A stretch of DNA of 32,521 nt. Source: Bacteroidales bacterium. GTDB lineage: Bacteria > Bacteroidota > Bacteroidia > Bacteroidales > P3. The notes under the pieces are model-generated. The model was not told where the DNA came from. It did no database searches and saw only the letters and a program-made list of their open reading frames with translations. Position 1 is the stretch's first letter; every line of letters starts with the position of its first letter. The position numbers and the translations under genes are program-made. Shown piece by piece: positions 6,777-16,016 of the stretch. The stretch lies in the NCBI GenBank assembly GCA_017633985.1, contig JAGBOF010000026.1, positions 1 through 32,521 on the forward strand. Reading direction: 5' to 3'.

Positions 6777-9389
6777 TTAGTAATAATCCAGCCTGTTGCG
6801 GAAGTCGTTACGTTTTTCATATTTCAAATCCTGCAACATGGAGGCTTTGACGTTTATAGTGAAGTTCCAACCCGTGCGGTAGCCGAAAGGCACCCAGTTA
6901 AAACGCATTTCCCAACAGTGCAAATCCCTAAAGAAATCCACGGATGTATATGTCCAGTCTTTATTTACGAAATCGTAACCCGTACGCAGACCTATCTTCC
7001 AATTGTCAGTCACTGTCAAATTGCCGTTTGCCGATAAGGTGAACGATTTATTGGTGTTATAGCCCGCTATTGCTACGATGTAATTGCTTAAACGGGAGAA
7101 ATTGCCGCTTAAAGACAAATCCCACGGTACGGAAAAGTCAACAACATCGGGTAAGGTCTCCAAATTGTTCACAAACGGGGAATATTGCATCTCCTGCAAG
7201 GAGGTTCTTTCCGACGGAGAGTTTTTACTGTATGCTTTTGAGTTCAAACTCCATGACAAAGACAGGTTCCATTGCGAGGATTCGCGGGTGAACAGTTTGT
7301 TTTCTTCTTTATACAGGAATTTGTTGATAATCCTGTTGGACGAATCCATGACATACGGCGTGAATGATGCGGAATAATTCACCACCAACCTTTTTAAAAG
7401 CGTCGTACGTGCAGAAATTCTCAACGGTTGCCAGTTGCAGGTGTCTTTGGCAAGGTCATAGCCGGTTGAAAATGCAAGGTTTTCCAACAAAACGATTTTT
7501 TGTGTTCCCGTTACGGTATCCGAAGCCGATTTTACTTTCATCTCCAAAGAGTTGTTGATAGTAAAATTAATCACACCGCTTTTGGAAGACGGCGGAGAGC
7601 CGAATGCACCGTTTTCGGTCTTGCTGTAATAGACTTTTTCGCCGTTTTTGCCTATGTAATAATCGTAAAATCCCAGTGAAGGGGAGGAAAAATCAGGCGT
7701 AAAGGTAAATGATAATGACGGATTGATGACATGGCGCAATGCTTTGACGTATCCTTTTTTGAATACGAACATTCCGTATATTCTCGTGTTTACGGAAGAT
7801 GAGAAATTAACGTCCCTGTTGGCTATAAAGCCGAATACAGTATCTCTGTCAACAAGTTCCGTTTCGGGATTGTAGGCTTTTTTGACTGAATGCAGATACC
7901 ATCTTTCCGTATAGTTGATGGAGTTTGTCCAATTCAGATATTTCAGTATTTTTGTGCTTGATTGGATAGGTATATAGTGTTGGATTCCGTTGTTCATGCG
8001 TTTGAAAATATCTCTTTCAAACAACAAGGAGTCATAAGTTTGTATTGAATTGACCAGATTTAAGCGGTAAGCAATTGTTATGTCTTCATACCAACGGGTT
8101 TTACCCTTTGATTGTTTTCTTTTCAGAGGATGGAACTGCGAAGAAGATAATGTTGCCGACGGTAAATCCAAGGATATGAATTTATTGTTTACATTATACG
8201 ATTCACCGAGGTTTATACTGAAATTCCATGCGGATCCGAAGCGCGTGGAAAATGCAACGGATGATGTAGTCGTGTTATTGAAATAATCTCCCAGATTAAC
8301 GGAATTCTGATTGTACTTGGAGCTTACAAGATTTACGTTTGCCGAGAAGGTTTTATACGGATGGGCTTTGGCATCTTGTGTATGGGACCACTGCAACTTG
8401 AAGTCCCTTGAAGAAGTCCACGTGTCGGTGTTTTTCAGTCCCGAATGATTGTTTTCAAATCTGATTAAAAAGTTACCTTTGTATTTATAGCGTTTGACAT
8501 AATTGCTTCTGGCATTTACGGCGTATGAAAGGTTTGTGTAGATATCGCCTTGCAGTGCCAGATCAAAATAATCGCTTATTGCAAAATACCATCCCAGATT
8601 CCTTAAATAATAACCTCTGTTGCTGGCATAACCGTAGGTAGGCATAAGAAGGCCGCTTTTTTGTTTGTCAGTGAAAGGAAAATAAGCAAATGGCAATCCT
8701 ACCGGTAAAGGTATGCCCATTATTTGAATGCCTATTGGTCCTGTTATGATTTTATCGTCAGTGACTATTTCGGCTTTGTTGAACGTAAAACCGAAATGCG
8801 GATTATTTTCATTGTCGCATGTAGTGAACGTTCCGCCGGAGACATACAGCGTGCTGTCATTTATTTTTTTTATTTTTTCTCCGTGCAGAAAACCTTCCTT
8901 TTGTGCAGTGAACATTCCGTTTATTATACCCTTACCGTTATCAGTGTTGTATGTAAGTTCTTTGCTCTTATACGAAGTGCCGTGATCGGAAAATACGGGA
9001 TATTGCCGCAGAGAATCAGCTACGGTATCGTTGATAGGACGGGCATTCAAGAAGTTTGAATCGAAATTTATAGTTATCAATCCTGCGGAAAGTTCGATTT
9101 GATCCTGTTTTACGTTGCTTGCGTTATATAAAAAGATATTTTTTGCATCCAAATCGAATAATATGGAATCTTTAGCGAGATAATTTATCCGTTTTTTGAT
9201 TTTTTTTGTATCCGTTATAACTTTTACGGAGTCGGAAGTAAGTAAAGAGTCAGATAAAATTTCGATTGAGGTTGAGTCAGGCTCGTAAAAACTTGTTATC
9301 TTTGCATTTACGGATAAAAAACAAAGATTTAAAAAGATTAAAAAGAGACCTTTTTTTAAAATTTTATGTACTTTATTGCCTTTAATCAA
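6777..9389 (-). CDS. lptD: LPS-assembly outer membrane protein LptD (Bacteroidota type)
   Basis: This 870-residue protein matches the Bacteroidota LptD group (LptD_2), the outer-membrane barrel that places LPS in the outer leaflet. It has a signal peptide (residues 1-29, ending VNAK), then an OstA-like beta-jellyroll (about 60-210; DLDAKNIFLYNASNVKQ). The diagnostic stretch GIPLPVGLPFAYFPF with KSGLLMPTYGYASNRGYYLR follows at about 225-265. Many amphipathic strands run to the C terminus, as expected of a barrel. E. coli LptD is somewhat shorter (784 residues). It is divergent from the amidase-mlaD pair, a conserved envelope-biogenesis arrangement. No clear terminator was seen downstream on this strand. 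Confidence 0.93.
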   Translation of the reverse strand: MIKGNKVHKILKKGLFLIFLNLCFLSVNAKITSFYEPDSTSIEILSDSLLTSDSVKVITDTKKIKKRINYLAKDSILFDLDAKNIFLYNASNVKQDQIELSAGLITINFDSNFLNARPINDTVADSLRQYPVFSDHGTSYKSKELTYNTDNGKGIINGMFTAQKEGFLHGEKIKKINDSTLYVSGGTFTTCDNENNPHFGFTFNKAEIVTDDKIITGPIGIQIMGIPLPVGLPFAYFPFTDKQKSGLLMPTYGYASNRGYYLRNLGWYFAISDYFDLALQGDIYTNLSYAVNARSNYVKRYKYKGNFLIRFENNHSGLKNTDTWTSSRDFKLQWSHTQDAKAHPYKTFSANVNLVSSKYNQNSVNLGDYFNNTTTSSVAFSTRFGSAWNFSINLGESYNVNNKFISLDLPSATLSSSQFHPLKRKQSKGKTRWYEDITIAYRLNLVNSIQTYDSLLFERDIFKRMNNGIQHYIPIQSSTKILKYLNWTNSINYTERWYLHSVKKAYNPETELVDRDTVFGFIANRDVNFSSSVNTRIYGMFVFKKGYVKALRHVINPSLSFTFTPDFSSPSLGFYDYYIGKNGEKVYYSKTENGAFGSPPSSKSGVINFTINNSLEMKVKSASDTVTGTQKIVLLENLAFSTGYDLAKDTCNWQPLRISARTTLLKRLVVNYSASFTPYVMDSSNRIINKFLYKEENKLFTRESSQWNLSLSWSLNSKAYSKNSPSERTSLQEMQYSPFVNNLETLPDVVDFSVPWDLSLSGNFSRLSNYIVAIAGYNTNKSFTLSANGNLTVTDNWKIGLRTGYDFVNKDWTYTSVDFFRDLHCWEMRFNWVPFGYRTGWNFTINVKASMLQDLKYEKRNDFRNRLDYY

Positions 9390-9411
9390 CCGTTATAAAA
9401 ATTAAATTGCG

Positions 9412-9419
9412 TACTTTTG
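9412..9419 (+). promoter_or_regulatory. Bacteroidota -7 element for the amidase-mlaD operon
   Basis: TACTTTTG matches TAnnTTTG exactly and lies 50 nt before the amidase ATG, giving a leader of about 43 nt. A -33 TTTG is not clear at the right distance. The lptD promoter must share this 79-nt gap, but I see no exact -7 match on the minus strand. Confidence 0.5.
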
Positions 9420-9468
9420 TAAATAATTTGCAAATTTAAAGTTTTTTTTACTAATAACAATATAATTA

Positions 9469-10740
9469 ATGAATAAACAAGAGCGGATTATCATTATTTT
9501 TTTAATGATGTTATGCAGTCTGACGGATTGCAACTCGCTTTTTGCACAGGAGAATCAGAATGTTTTTGATAAAATAGTGATAGATGCCGGACACGGAGGC
9601 AATAAACCGGGAGCCATAGGAAGTAAATATAAAGAAAAGGATGTTACTTTGGCTGTTGCAATCAAGTTGGGCAAACTTATTAACGAAAATCTCAAAGGTG
9701 TTAAGGTTTATTATACCCGTGTAATAGATCAAGACATTGATTTGTACAAAAGATCTACGATTGCAAACAGGATTAATGCGGATTTGTTCCTGTCCATCCA
9801 TTGCAATTCCGCAACTAATAAATCTGCAGGAGGAACCGAGACATACGCTATGGGATTGGGTAAAACCGAAAGCAATCTTGAAGTGGCTAAAAAGGAAAAC
9901 GCCGAAATTCTTACCGAAAACAATGCGATTCAAAACTACGAAGGATTTGATTTGAATTCACCCGAAAGTGACATACTGATGTCTTTATACCAAAATGCTT
10001 ATCTTAACAATTCCCTTGACTTTGCTGCGAAAATTCAGGCGCAATACCAAAAGAATGTTCCGTTTAAAAACCGCGGTGTACATCAGGCTAATTTTGTCGT
10101 CTTGTGGAAAGCAGCGATGCCTGCCGTACTTACGGAGATAGGATTTATAAGTAATCCGAAGGAAGAGGAATATATAGGCAGTGAATACGGGCAATGGGTG
10201 ATTGCTTCGTGTATTTTCCGTGCTATATGCGAATACCGCAACAAAACGGACAATATTAATGACCCTATACCGTCATTGGAACAACTTATACCGAAGGATG
10301 TGCAGGAGAAAGAGCAATTGAGAAAAGACAATGAGCAGTTGGAAAAGAATCTTGCTTTAGCTTCGGGTTCTGATACGGCAAATCAATCGGATGTGCAGGC
10401 AAATAACAAATCCGAAGAAGCTGTTAAGATGACTCAGGCAAAGAATGATTCTATACAAAACATACAAAAATCTGGTTCGGAGGTGATTTACCGAATTCAG
10501 TTTATGTCTTCTCCGTCCAAATTGTCTTTAAATGACGGCAGATTCGCAGGTCTTGAGGATATTTTCGCTTATCAGGATAACGATACGTGGAAATACACTG
10601 CGGGAATGTTTGCTACGCAAAGAGAAGCATTGGATTATCAAAAGTCGGTTAAAGAAAAATATAAAGATGCGTTTGTTGTGGCATTCCATGAAGGCAAACG
10701 GATAACTATAGTAGAGGCACAAAGATTACAAAAGAAGTAA
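9469..10740 (+). CDS. N-acetylmuramoyl-L-alanine amidase (Amidase_3) with SPOR-like C-terminal domain
   Basis: This 423-residue zinc hydrolase cleaves the amide between MurNAc and the stem peptide. A signal peptide covers about 1-26. The Amidase_3 domain (about 34-255) shows all key residues: His42 (IDAGHGG), Glu56, His111 (SIHCNSA) and catalytic Glu223 (LTEIGFISNP). An Asn/Gln/Lys-rich helical linker (265-335) leads to a C-terminal domain (about 338-423, starting EVIYRIQFMSSPSKL). Its pattern resembles SPOR domains that bind denuded glycan at the septum, which suggests a role in cell separation. It is followed after 7 nt by mlaD. An AmiC-type name would be a guess. Confidence 0.92.
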   Translation: MNKQERIIIIFLMMLCSLTDCNSLFAQENQNVFDKIVIDAGHGGNKPGAIGSKYKEKDVTLAVAIKLGKLINENLKGVKVYYTRVIDQDIDLYKRSTIANRINADLFLSIHCNSATNKSAGGTETYAMGLGKTESNLEVAKKENAEILTENNAIQNYEGFDLNSPESDILMSLYQNAYLNNSLDFAAKIQAQYQKNVPFKNRGVHQANFVVLWKAAMPAVLTEIGFISNPKEEEYIGSEYGQWVIASCIFRAICEYRNKTDNINDPIPSLEQLIPKDVQEKEQLRKDNEQLEKNLALASGSDTANQSDVQANNKSEEAVKMTQAKNDSIQNIQKSGSEVIYRIQFMSSPSKLSLNDGRFAGLEDIFAYQDNDTWKYTAGMFATQREALDYQKSVKEKYKDAFVVAFHEGKRITIVEAQRLQKK

Positions 10741-10747
10741 ACGGGTA

Positions 10748-11653
10748 ATGAAAATACGCAATGAATTTAAGATAGGTCTTGTCGGACTGATTACACTTGT
10801 GGTTTTATTCTTCGGAATAAAGTTTTTAAAAGGCACTGATATTTTTTCATCGGACAGAAGTTATTACGTGATATACGATAATGTTGCGGGAATGCACGAA
10901 AGTTCCTACATATATATCAATGGTATGAAGGCAGGGTATGTAAAGAGGATAACGCCGATGGACAAACTTAATTCACGGTTTTTAGTTGAGATAGCGGTGG
11001 ATAAAAAAGTCTTTCTACCAAAGGACTCACGCTTAACATTGTTTTCCGACGGATTGTTGGGCGGCAAAGCATTGAGAATAGATGCGGGAACAAGTACTGC
11101 GGCACTTACGGAAAAGGATACGCTGATAGGTTTTATTGAAAACGGAATGATGGACGGGCTTTCTTCCAAAATAGACCCGATGATGACTGATTTGTCTTCC
11201 GTTATCAAACGTATAGATACGCTGACCAATTCGCTTAACAATACTTTGAACGCACAGACACAGGAAAATATCCGCCAAACACTTAACAATATCAATTCGG
11301 CCAGCAAGAAACTTGACCACATTGTGCTTAATGCCGATAATTTAATAGAAAACGACAGACATAAGCTGGATAAAATCGTAACCAACATAGAATCCATTAC
11401 CGAAAATCTGCTGTCCATTACCGACAGTATCGATGCTACTAAAATTTCATCGGTATTGGATAATGTTAATTCGGCGGTTGTAAGTTTGGATTCAATATTG
11501 AAAAAGGTTGATAATTCGGAAGGAAATTTGGGATTGTTGCTTAATGACAGTAAGTTGTACAATAACCTAACCGAAAGCACTAAAAACCTTAATGAATTGA
11601 TAGAAGACATAAAGAAAAATCCTAAAAAATACATTAACGTTAAGGTATTTTAA
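10748..11653 (+). CDS. mlaD: MlaD/MCE-family lipid transport protein
   Basis: This 301-residue protein has one N-terminal membrane anchor (about 11-26, IGLVGLITLVVLFFGIKFL). The MCE domain follows at about 38-115 (YYVIYDNVAGMHESSYIYINGMKAGYV and LTLFSDGLLGGKALRI). A long Asn/Ser/Leu-rich helical tail (150-300) completes it. MlaD-type proteins form hexameric rings that shuttle phospholipids between inner and outer membranes with an MlaE permease and MlaF ATPase, neither present here. Cotranscription with the amidase (7-nt gap) and closeness to lptD point to envelope maintenance. A repeat-borne terminator lies downstream. Confidence 0.9.
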   Translation: MKIRNEFKIGLVGLITLVVLFFGIKFLKGTDIFSSDRSYYVIYDNVAGMHESSYIYINGMKAGYVKRITPMDKLNSRFLVEIAVDKKVFLPKDSRLTLFSDGLLGGKALRIDAGTSTAALTEKDTLIGFIENGMMDGLSSKIDPMMTDLSSVIKRIDTLTNSLNNTLNAQTQENIRQTLNNINSASKKLDHIVLNADNLIENDRHKLDKIVTNIESITENLLSITDSIDATKISSVLDNVNSAVVSLDSILKKVDNSEGNLGLLLNDSKLYNNLTESTKNLNELIEDIKKNPKKYINVKVF

Positions 11654-11655
11654 AA

Positions 11656-11750
11656 CGCTGTAATTTTAGGCAAAAATAAAACGCCTGATTAGTAAAATAA
11701 TCAGCGATAAAAATTTACTGAAACGCCGTTTTAAAAAATTTTAACGGCGT
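11656..11750 (+). repeat. Dispersed intergenic repeat, copy 3
   Basis: This block begins 3 nt after the mlaD stop. It contains CAAAAATAAAACGCC, a CTGATTA/TAATCAG palindrome (11685-11703), TTTACTGAAACGCCG (11714-11728) and a terminal hairpin annotated separately. The order of motifs matches the reverse-oriented copy at 6638-6708. Beyond it, up to the mtnN promoter, nothing else is recognisable. Confidence 0.85.
11723..11750 (+). terminator. Intrinsic terminator of the amidase-mlaD operon, part of repeat copy 3
   Basis: ACGCCGTT (11723-11730) pairs perfectly with AACGGCGT (11743-11750) around an A/T-rich centre, followed by CTTTTTCTTT. Stem plus T-tract fit an intrinsic terminator on the plus strand. 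It shows that members of the dispersed repeat family can supply transcription ends. Confidence 0.75.
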
Positions 11751-11833
11751 CTTTTTCTTTCGTATTGTTATTCAGTATCTTCCGGACGTTAAATTATTCC
11801 GTTTATTTGCATCGGAAATTTAAATATATTTTG

Positions 11834-11841
11834 TAATTTTG
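11834..11841 (+). promoter_or_regulatory. Bacteroidota -7 element for mtnN
   Basis: TAATTTTG matches TAnnTTTG and lies 29 nt before the mtnN ATG, giving a leader of about 22 nt. The nearest upstream TTTG (11806-11809) is 24 nt away, longer than the usual 19-20 nt. Confidence 0.5.
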
Positions 11842-11869
11842 CGTTATATAGTGAAATTGGCAATATTTT

Positions 11870-12511
11870 ATGAAAATCGGATTGATTACGGCAATGGAAT
11901 CGGAGTACAAGAGGTTTATTCCGTTGCAAAAAGAAAGCAGTTTAAAAGACAAAACAATTGTTTTGCATCAATGCGGCATAGGAAAAGTGAATGCGGCAAT
12001 GAATGCTTTTGATTTTATAGTGAAACAACATCCCGACATTGTTATATCCACGGGAGTTGCAGGCGGTTGCTCCGATGAACTGAATATAACGGATACGGTT
12101 TTTGCCCAAAGTGTATGTTATCATGATGTTTGGTGCGGACAACCCAATGCTTTGGGACAAATACAAGGCATGCCCGACAAATATTGTGCGCCGAAGGAAG
12201 TTTTAAACAAAATAAAAGCGGAAAATTTTCCCAACGTACATTTCGGACTTACCGTTTCGGGGGATTGGTTTGTGGACAGTGCGGACAAAATGCGGGAAAT
12301 CAAAAAATCGTTTCCCGATGCGATGGCTGTGGATATGGAATCCGCTGCGATAGCACAGGTGTGTTACACAATGAACGTGCCGTTTGTGTCGTTGAGAGTG
12401 ATAAGCGATATTCCGTTAAAGGAAAACAATTATCAGCAATATAAGGATTTTTGGAATGTTATAGCCGATAATTCTTTTGATACGGCAAAAAAAGTTATTT
12501 TATCATTGTAA
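11870..12511 (+). CDS. mtnN: 5'-methylthioadenosine/S-adenosylhomocysteine nucleosidase
   Basis: This 213-residue cytoplasmic enzyme (MTAN, also called Pfs) hydrolyses methylthioadenosine and S-adenosylhomocysteine, recycling methyl-donor by-products. The start MKIGLITAMESE aligns with E. coli MTAN; catalytic Glu12 is kept. Other family motifs are STGVAGG (60-66), YHDVW (84-88), VDMESAAIAQV (154-164, with the ribose-binding Glu157) and RVISDIP (176-182, with catalytic Asp180). The length is about 20 residues below E. coli MTAN, but all active-site segments are present. The gene appears monocistronic, with its own -7 element; the 223-nt gap downstream holds no convincing gene. Confidence 0.92.
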   Translation: MKIGLITAMESEYKRFIPLQKESSLKDKTIVLHQCGIGKVNAAMNAFDFIVKQHPDIVISTGVAGGCSDELNITDTVFAQSVCYHDVWCGQPNALGQIQGMPDKYCAPKEVLNKIKAENFPNVHFGLTVSGDWFVDSADKMREIKKSFPDAMAVDMESAAIAQVCYTMNVPFVSLRVISDIPLKENNYQQYKDFWNVIADNSFDTAKKVILSL

Positions 12512-12734
12512 AAACAAAAGAATATACGGATTTGAAAAACTTTATGGACTGATTGAAAAAGTATTGCGGAATATGCTTTCTGGGATTGACGGAATTATGG
12601 TTTTGATGAATTTTATAAGTAAAGAATTTAAATAAAAAAGTATCTTAATCAGGTGTTTTATAAAATTAAAGCAGAAAAATTACGTTATCCGAATGACCGA
12701 TGTGTTTTGCATCGCATAAAACAGACAAATTGAA

Positions 12735-13055
12735 ATGTTGGAAGAAAAACTTTATTATTCTATCGGAGAGGTTGCCAAGGAGTATGATTTGACTCCTTCG
12801 ACTTTGCGTTTTTGGGAAAAGGAGTTTACGTTTTTAAAACCGAAGAAAAACGGACGCGGCGTAAGGTTTTACACTAAAAAAGATAAAGAAAACATCGGTA
12901 AAATAGTATATTTGATAAGGGAAAAGCGTTTGACGCTTGACGGAGTGAGAAAAGAATTCCGCTCGGAGCGTATACACGGAGATCAGGACGATGTTCTGCA
13001 AACACTTTTGGAAACAAAACGGTTTCTTTTGAAGTTGAAAGAAAATTTGAATTGA
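12735..13055 (+). CDS. Small MerR-type transcriptional regulator
   Basis: This 106-residue protein has a MerR winged-helix DNA-binding domain at about 6-75: SIGEVAKEYDLTPSTLRFWEKE, then the wing KKNGRGVRFYTKKDKENI. A short coiled-coil segment (80-106, DVLQTLLETKRFLLKLKENLN) would serve for dimerisation. No Cys-rich or ligand-binding effector domain is present, so the signal it senses is unknown. It ends 5 nt before ddl, so the two genes are probably one transcript. Bacteroidota commonly carry such minimal MerR proteins beside cell-envelope genes. No exact -7 element was found upstream; CGATG/CATCG forms a small hairpin near 12698-12714. Confidence 0.9.
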   Translation: MLEEKLYYSIGEVAKEYDLTPSTLRFWEKEFTFLKPKKNGRGVRFYTKKDKENIGKIVYLIREKRLTLDGVRKEFRSERIHGDQDDVLQTLLETKRFLLKLKENLN

Positions 13056-13060
13056 TATTT

Positions 13061-14047
13061 ATGAAGACTATAGCATTGGTTTGCGGCGGTTATACGGGAG
13101 AATATGAAATTTCTTTGCAAAGCGCCGAGCAGGTTTACGAAAAACTTAAAGACATTTACAATGTTTATAAAATTATTATAGACAAACAATCTTGGTATTA
13201 CGACAATGACGGAAAGAAAGTCGATATTGACAAAACGGATTTCACACTTACATTGAATAATGTAAAGATTCATTTTGATGCGGCGTTTATTATCGTACAC
13301 GGAACACCCGGAGAAAACGGTTTGTTACAGGGTTATTTTGATATGTTGGGTATTCCGTACAATACATGCGGTGCTTTGGCAAGTGCGGTGACTTTTGACA
13401 AGGTTATATGCAACGCAGTGGTAAAACAAATGGGTATAGTAAACGTTGCAAACAATACCTATGTTTACCAAGACGAAGGAAAGATTGATACAGACAGCAT
13501 TTTAAGCAAAGTAAAACTACCTGTTTTTGTCAAACCTTCGCAAGGCGGTTCATCATTGGGCACGTTCAAAGTGACGGACAGCGGAGATTTGGAAGAGAAG
13601 ATAAACAAGGCTTTTGAAGTTCACGGTAAGGTTATAATAGAAGAGTATATCAAAGGGCGTGAATTCAGTTGCGGAGTGATGACGGCGGATAATAAAATCA
13701 CGGCATTGCCTGTTGCGGAAATATGTCCTAAAACTGATTTCTTTGATTGGCAGGCTAAATACAAGGGATTGAGTGATGAGATAGTACCTGCACCTATTGA
13801 TACACAGACGACACGTCTTATCCAAACTACAAGTGAAAAGATATATAAGAATCTTAATTGTAAGGGAGTATGCCGTGTGGATTATATATTGGAAGAAGAA
13901 ACTGGAAAATTATTTTTCCTTGAAATAAATACCACACCAGGACAAAGCAAAGAAAGTATAGTTCCCAAACAGATAAGATGTATGGGCAAAGACGTGAAAT
14001 GGTTGTACGAGATTCAGATGGAAGCTGTTTTGCAGCAGAAAAGATAA
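13061..14047 (+). CDS. ddl: D-alanine--D-alanine ligase
   Basis: This 328-residue ATP-grasp enzyme makes the D-Ala-D-Ala dipeptide for peptidoglycan. Motifs in order are GGYTGEYEISLQS (9-21), HGTPGENG (80-87), KPSQGGSSLG (158-167), the omega loop FFDWQAKY (227-234), Arg272 and EINTTPGQS (288-296). The final loop residue, equivalent to Tyr216 of E. coli DdlB, is Tyr234, which predicts D-Ala rather than D-Lac as second substrate; the loop positions equivalent to Tyr210 and Tyr212 are Phe and Trp. I use ATG 13061, 5 nt after the MerR stop, instead of a TTG three codons upstream that would overlap the MerR gene. Coupling to the MerR gene suggests joint control. Confidence 0.94.
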   Translation: MKTIALVCGGYTGEYEISLQSAEQVYEKLKDIYNVYKIIIDKQSWYYDNDGKKVDIDKTDFTLTLNNVKIHFDAAFIIVHGTPGENGLLQGYFDMLGIPYNTCGALASAVTFDKVICNAVVKQMGIVNVANNTYVYQDEGKIDTDSILSKVKLPVFVKPSQGGSSLGTFKVTDSGDLEEKINKAFEVHGKVIIEEYIKGREFSCGVMTADNKITALPVAEICPKTDFFDWQAKYKGLSDEIVPAPIDTQTTRLIQTTSEKIYKNLNCKGVCRVDYILEEETGKLFFLEINTTPGQSKESIVPKQIRCMGKDVKWLYEIQMEAVLQQKR

Positions 14048-14094
14048 GATTAAGGCACGTATTTTGTAAAGAAATTTAACGGTATGGCATAAGA

Positions 14095-14156
14095 CAAAAA
14101 TAAGACGGCGTTTCAGTAAAATAAAACAGCGTTTCGTTGAAATAATACGGCGTTTT
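14095..14156 (+). repeat. Dispersed intergenic repeat, copy 4
   Basis: CAAAAATAAGACGGCG at 14095-14110 and TTTCAGTAAA repeat the start of copy 1 with one base changed. Two further direct units follow (AAAACAGCGTTTCGTTGAAA and AATACGGCGTTTTAATT). Here the units are mostly direct, so no strong hairpin forms, unlike copies 3, 5 and 6. The block fills the gap between ddl and the ABC exporter. Confidence 0.75.
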
Positions 14157-14191
14157 AATTTGGCGGGAAGGCTTTAAAATACGGACAAGAG

Positions 14192-16009
14192 GTGAAAAAT
14201 ATATTCAGATTACTTAAATACATCGGGAATTACAAGAAAGAAGTTGCGTTAAACATTATATTTAATGTTTTATACGTTCTTTTCAACCTGTTTTCCATGG
14301 TAATGATAGTTCCTTTTGTCAGCGTATTGTTCGGTTTGGTCGATGCACCAGCATCAAAGCCCGAATTGTCTTTCAATAAAGATGCAGTAATAGGTTACGT
14401 ATCCTTTGAGTTAAAACAATTCAGCGACGTTTACGGATTTTTCCATTGTTTGGCATTTATTTGTATGGGATTTGTGCTGTTTACATTGCTGGGTAATGTT
14501 TGCAGATATCTGGGATTTTATTTTCTGTCGCCTATACGTAACGGTGTAGTACGAGATTTGAGAAATGACGTGTATTATAAATTAACTGTTTTGCCGGCAT
14601 CGTTTTATTCTTCGCATAAACGCGGGGATATAATATCCAGAATGACTTCCGATACATCAACCGTGGAATGGAGCGTGTTTACTTCTTTGCAGATGGTGGT
14701 AAAAGACCCTGTGATGATTATTGTTTATTCCGCAGCCTTGATATTGGCTTCGTGGCAGTTCGTGGTTTTTATTCTTATAGTGTTACCTTTGCCGTTTTTG
14801 TTGATAAAAAAGATAGGCGATTCTTTAAACCGCAATTCCCTTACGGGACAAAAGAAAGCCGGCGAGTTACTTTCTTTGGCGGAGGAGTCTTTATCAATGG
14901 TTAAAGTTACCAAATCACTGAATGCAGAGGCTGTCTTGGCTGACAGATTCGATGTAAGGAATAATTCTTATGCCAAAACGGTTACCAAGATAATAGCCAG
15001 AACGGAATTAGCCTCACCTTTGACGGAATTTTTCTCCATAATGATATTGGCAATAGTCGTAACGGCTGGAGGGTTGTTTGTTTTAAGCGGCCGTATGCAC
15101 CCTGCAATCCTGATAGCCTTTACCGTAATTTTTTCGCGTATAATATCGCCCGTAAAAGAATTGATAACGGCATATTATAACTTCAGAAAAGGCGAAGCTG
15201 CGGCAGAAAGAATCAATCAAATCTTGGATGCAAAAGAAGAAGACGGCGGTTTGCAGACAGATGTTGCACAATGCAAGTTTGAAAAAGAGATAAAATTTGA
15301 GCATGTGGGCTTTTCTTACAAAGGAAATGACGGATTCAGTCTGCAGGATGTAAGTTTTACTGTTAAAAAAGGACAAAAAGTTGCCATAGTAGGTGCATCG
15401 GGAGCAGGCAAAAGCACGGTGTTTGATTTGTTTGCACGTTTTACCGACCCGACAAGCGGAAGAATTACAATAGACGGCACGGATATACGCAAGTTTTCAC
15501 TTAAGGATCTGCGTTCTTTATACGGCGTGGTGACGCAGGACAGCATACTTTTTAACGACAGCATCAAAAATAACATATCATTCGGATTGACTGACGTAAG
15601 TGACGAAAAGATTCAGGCAGCGGCACGCATTGCCAATGCAGATGAGTTTATCAAAGAGACGGAAAACGGTTATGATACCGTGACAGGCGACAGGGCGTTG
15701 CAATTATCGGGAGGTCAAAGACAAAGACTTTGTATTGCCCGTGCGGTATTGCGTAATCCGCAAATACTTCTTATGGATGAGGCAACAAGTGCAATGGATA
15801 CCGAAAACGAGCATAAAGTTACTGCGGCAATAAAGAATGCCATGCAGGGAAGAACGATGGTCGTTATAGCCCACAGACTGTCTACTGTAGTGGACAGCGA
15901 TTTGATTATAGTTCTTGACAGAGGAAAAATCGTTGAAACTGGATCTCACGAAGAACTTTTGAAGAAAAACGGATATTATACCAAACTTATTAAATTGCAA
16001 ACATTATAA
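14192..16009 (+). CDS. MsbA-like ABC exporter (fused permease-ATPase)
   Basis: This 605-residue half-transporter has six membrane helices in about 1-330 and a nucleotide-binding domain at about 365-600. Visible motifs are Walker A GASGAGKST (about 400-408), signature LSGGQRQR (about 504), Walker B ILLMDEATSAMD (about 525, catalytic Glu present; most members end SALD) and the H-loop IAHRLST. The family includes MsbA, which flips lipid A core, but exact cargo cannot be read from sequence. The start is GTG 14192; the residues after it (MKNIFRLLKYIGNYKKE) match Bacteroidota homologues, so GTG is preferred. The next gene follows after 7 nt, suggesting a joint role in handling an envelope lipid or polymer. 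Confidence 0.92.
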   Translation: MKNIFRLLKYIGNYKKEVALNIIFNVLYVLFNLFSMVMIVPFVSVLFGLVDAPASKPELSFNKDAVIGYVSFELKQFSDVYGFFHCLAFICMGFVLFTLLGNVCRYLGFYFLSPIRNGVVRDLRNDVYYKLTVLPASFYSSHKRGDIISRMTSDTSTVEWSVFTSLQMVVKDPVMIIVYSAALILASWQFVVFILIVLPLPFLLIKKIGDSLNRNSLTGQKKAGELLSLAEESLSMVKVTKSLNAEAVLADRFDVRNNSYAKTVTKIIARTELASPLTEFFSIMILAIVVTAGGLFVLSGRMHPAILIAFTVIFSRIISPVKELITAYYNFRKGEAAAERINQILDAKEEDGGLQTDVAQCKFEKEIKFEHVGFSYKGNDGFSLQDVSFTVKKGQKVAIVGASGAGKSTVFDLFARFTDPTSGRITIDGTDIRKFSLKDLRSLYGVVTQDSILFNDSIKNNISFGLTDVSDEKIQAAARIANADEFIKETENGYDTVTGDRALQLSGGQRQRLCIARAVLRNPQILLMDEATSAMDTENEHKVTAAIKNAMQGRTMVVIAHRLSTVVDSDLIIVLDRGKIVETGSHEELLKKNGYYTKLIKLQTL

Positions 16010-16016
16010 ACTAACC

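Noticed and set aside
12530-12634. Short open frame after mtnN (GFEKLYGLIEKVLRNMLSG)
   Set aside because: It has no start near its beginning, is only about 35 codons, has no recognisable family, and is probably chance or an unidentifiable remnant.
13052-13060. TTG start for ddl
   Set aside because: It overlaps the MerR stop and adds only MIF; ATG 13061 fits the family start MKTIALVCGG.
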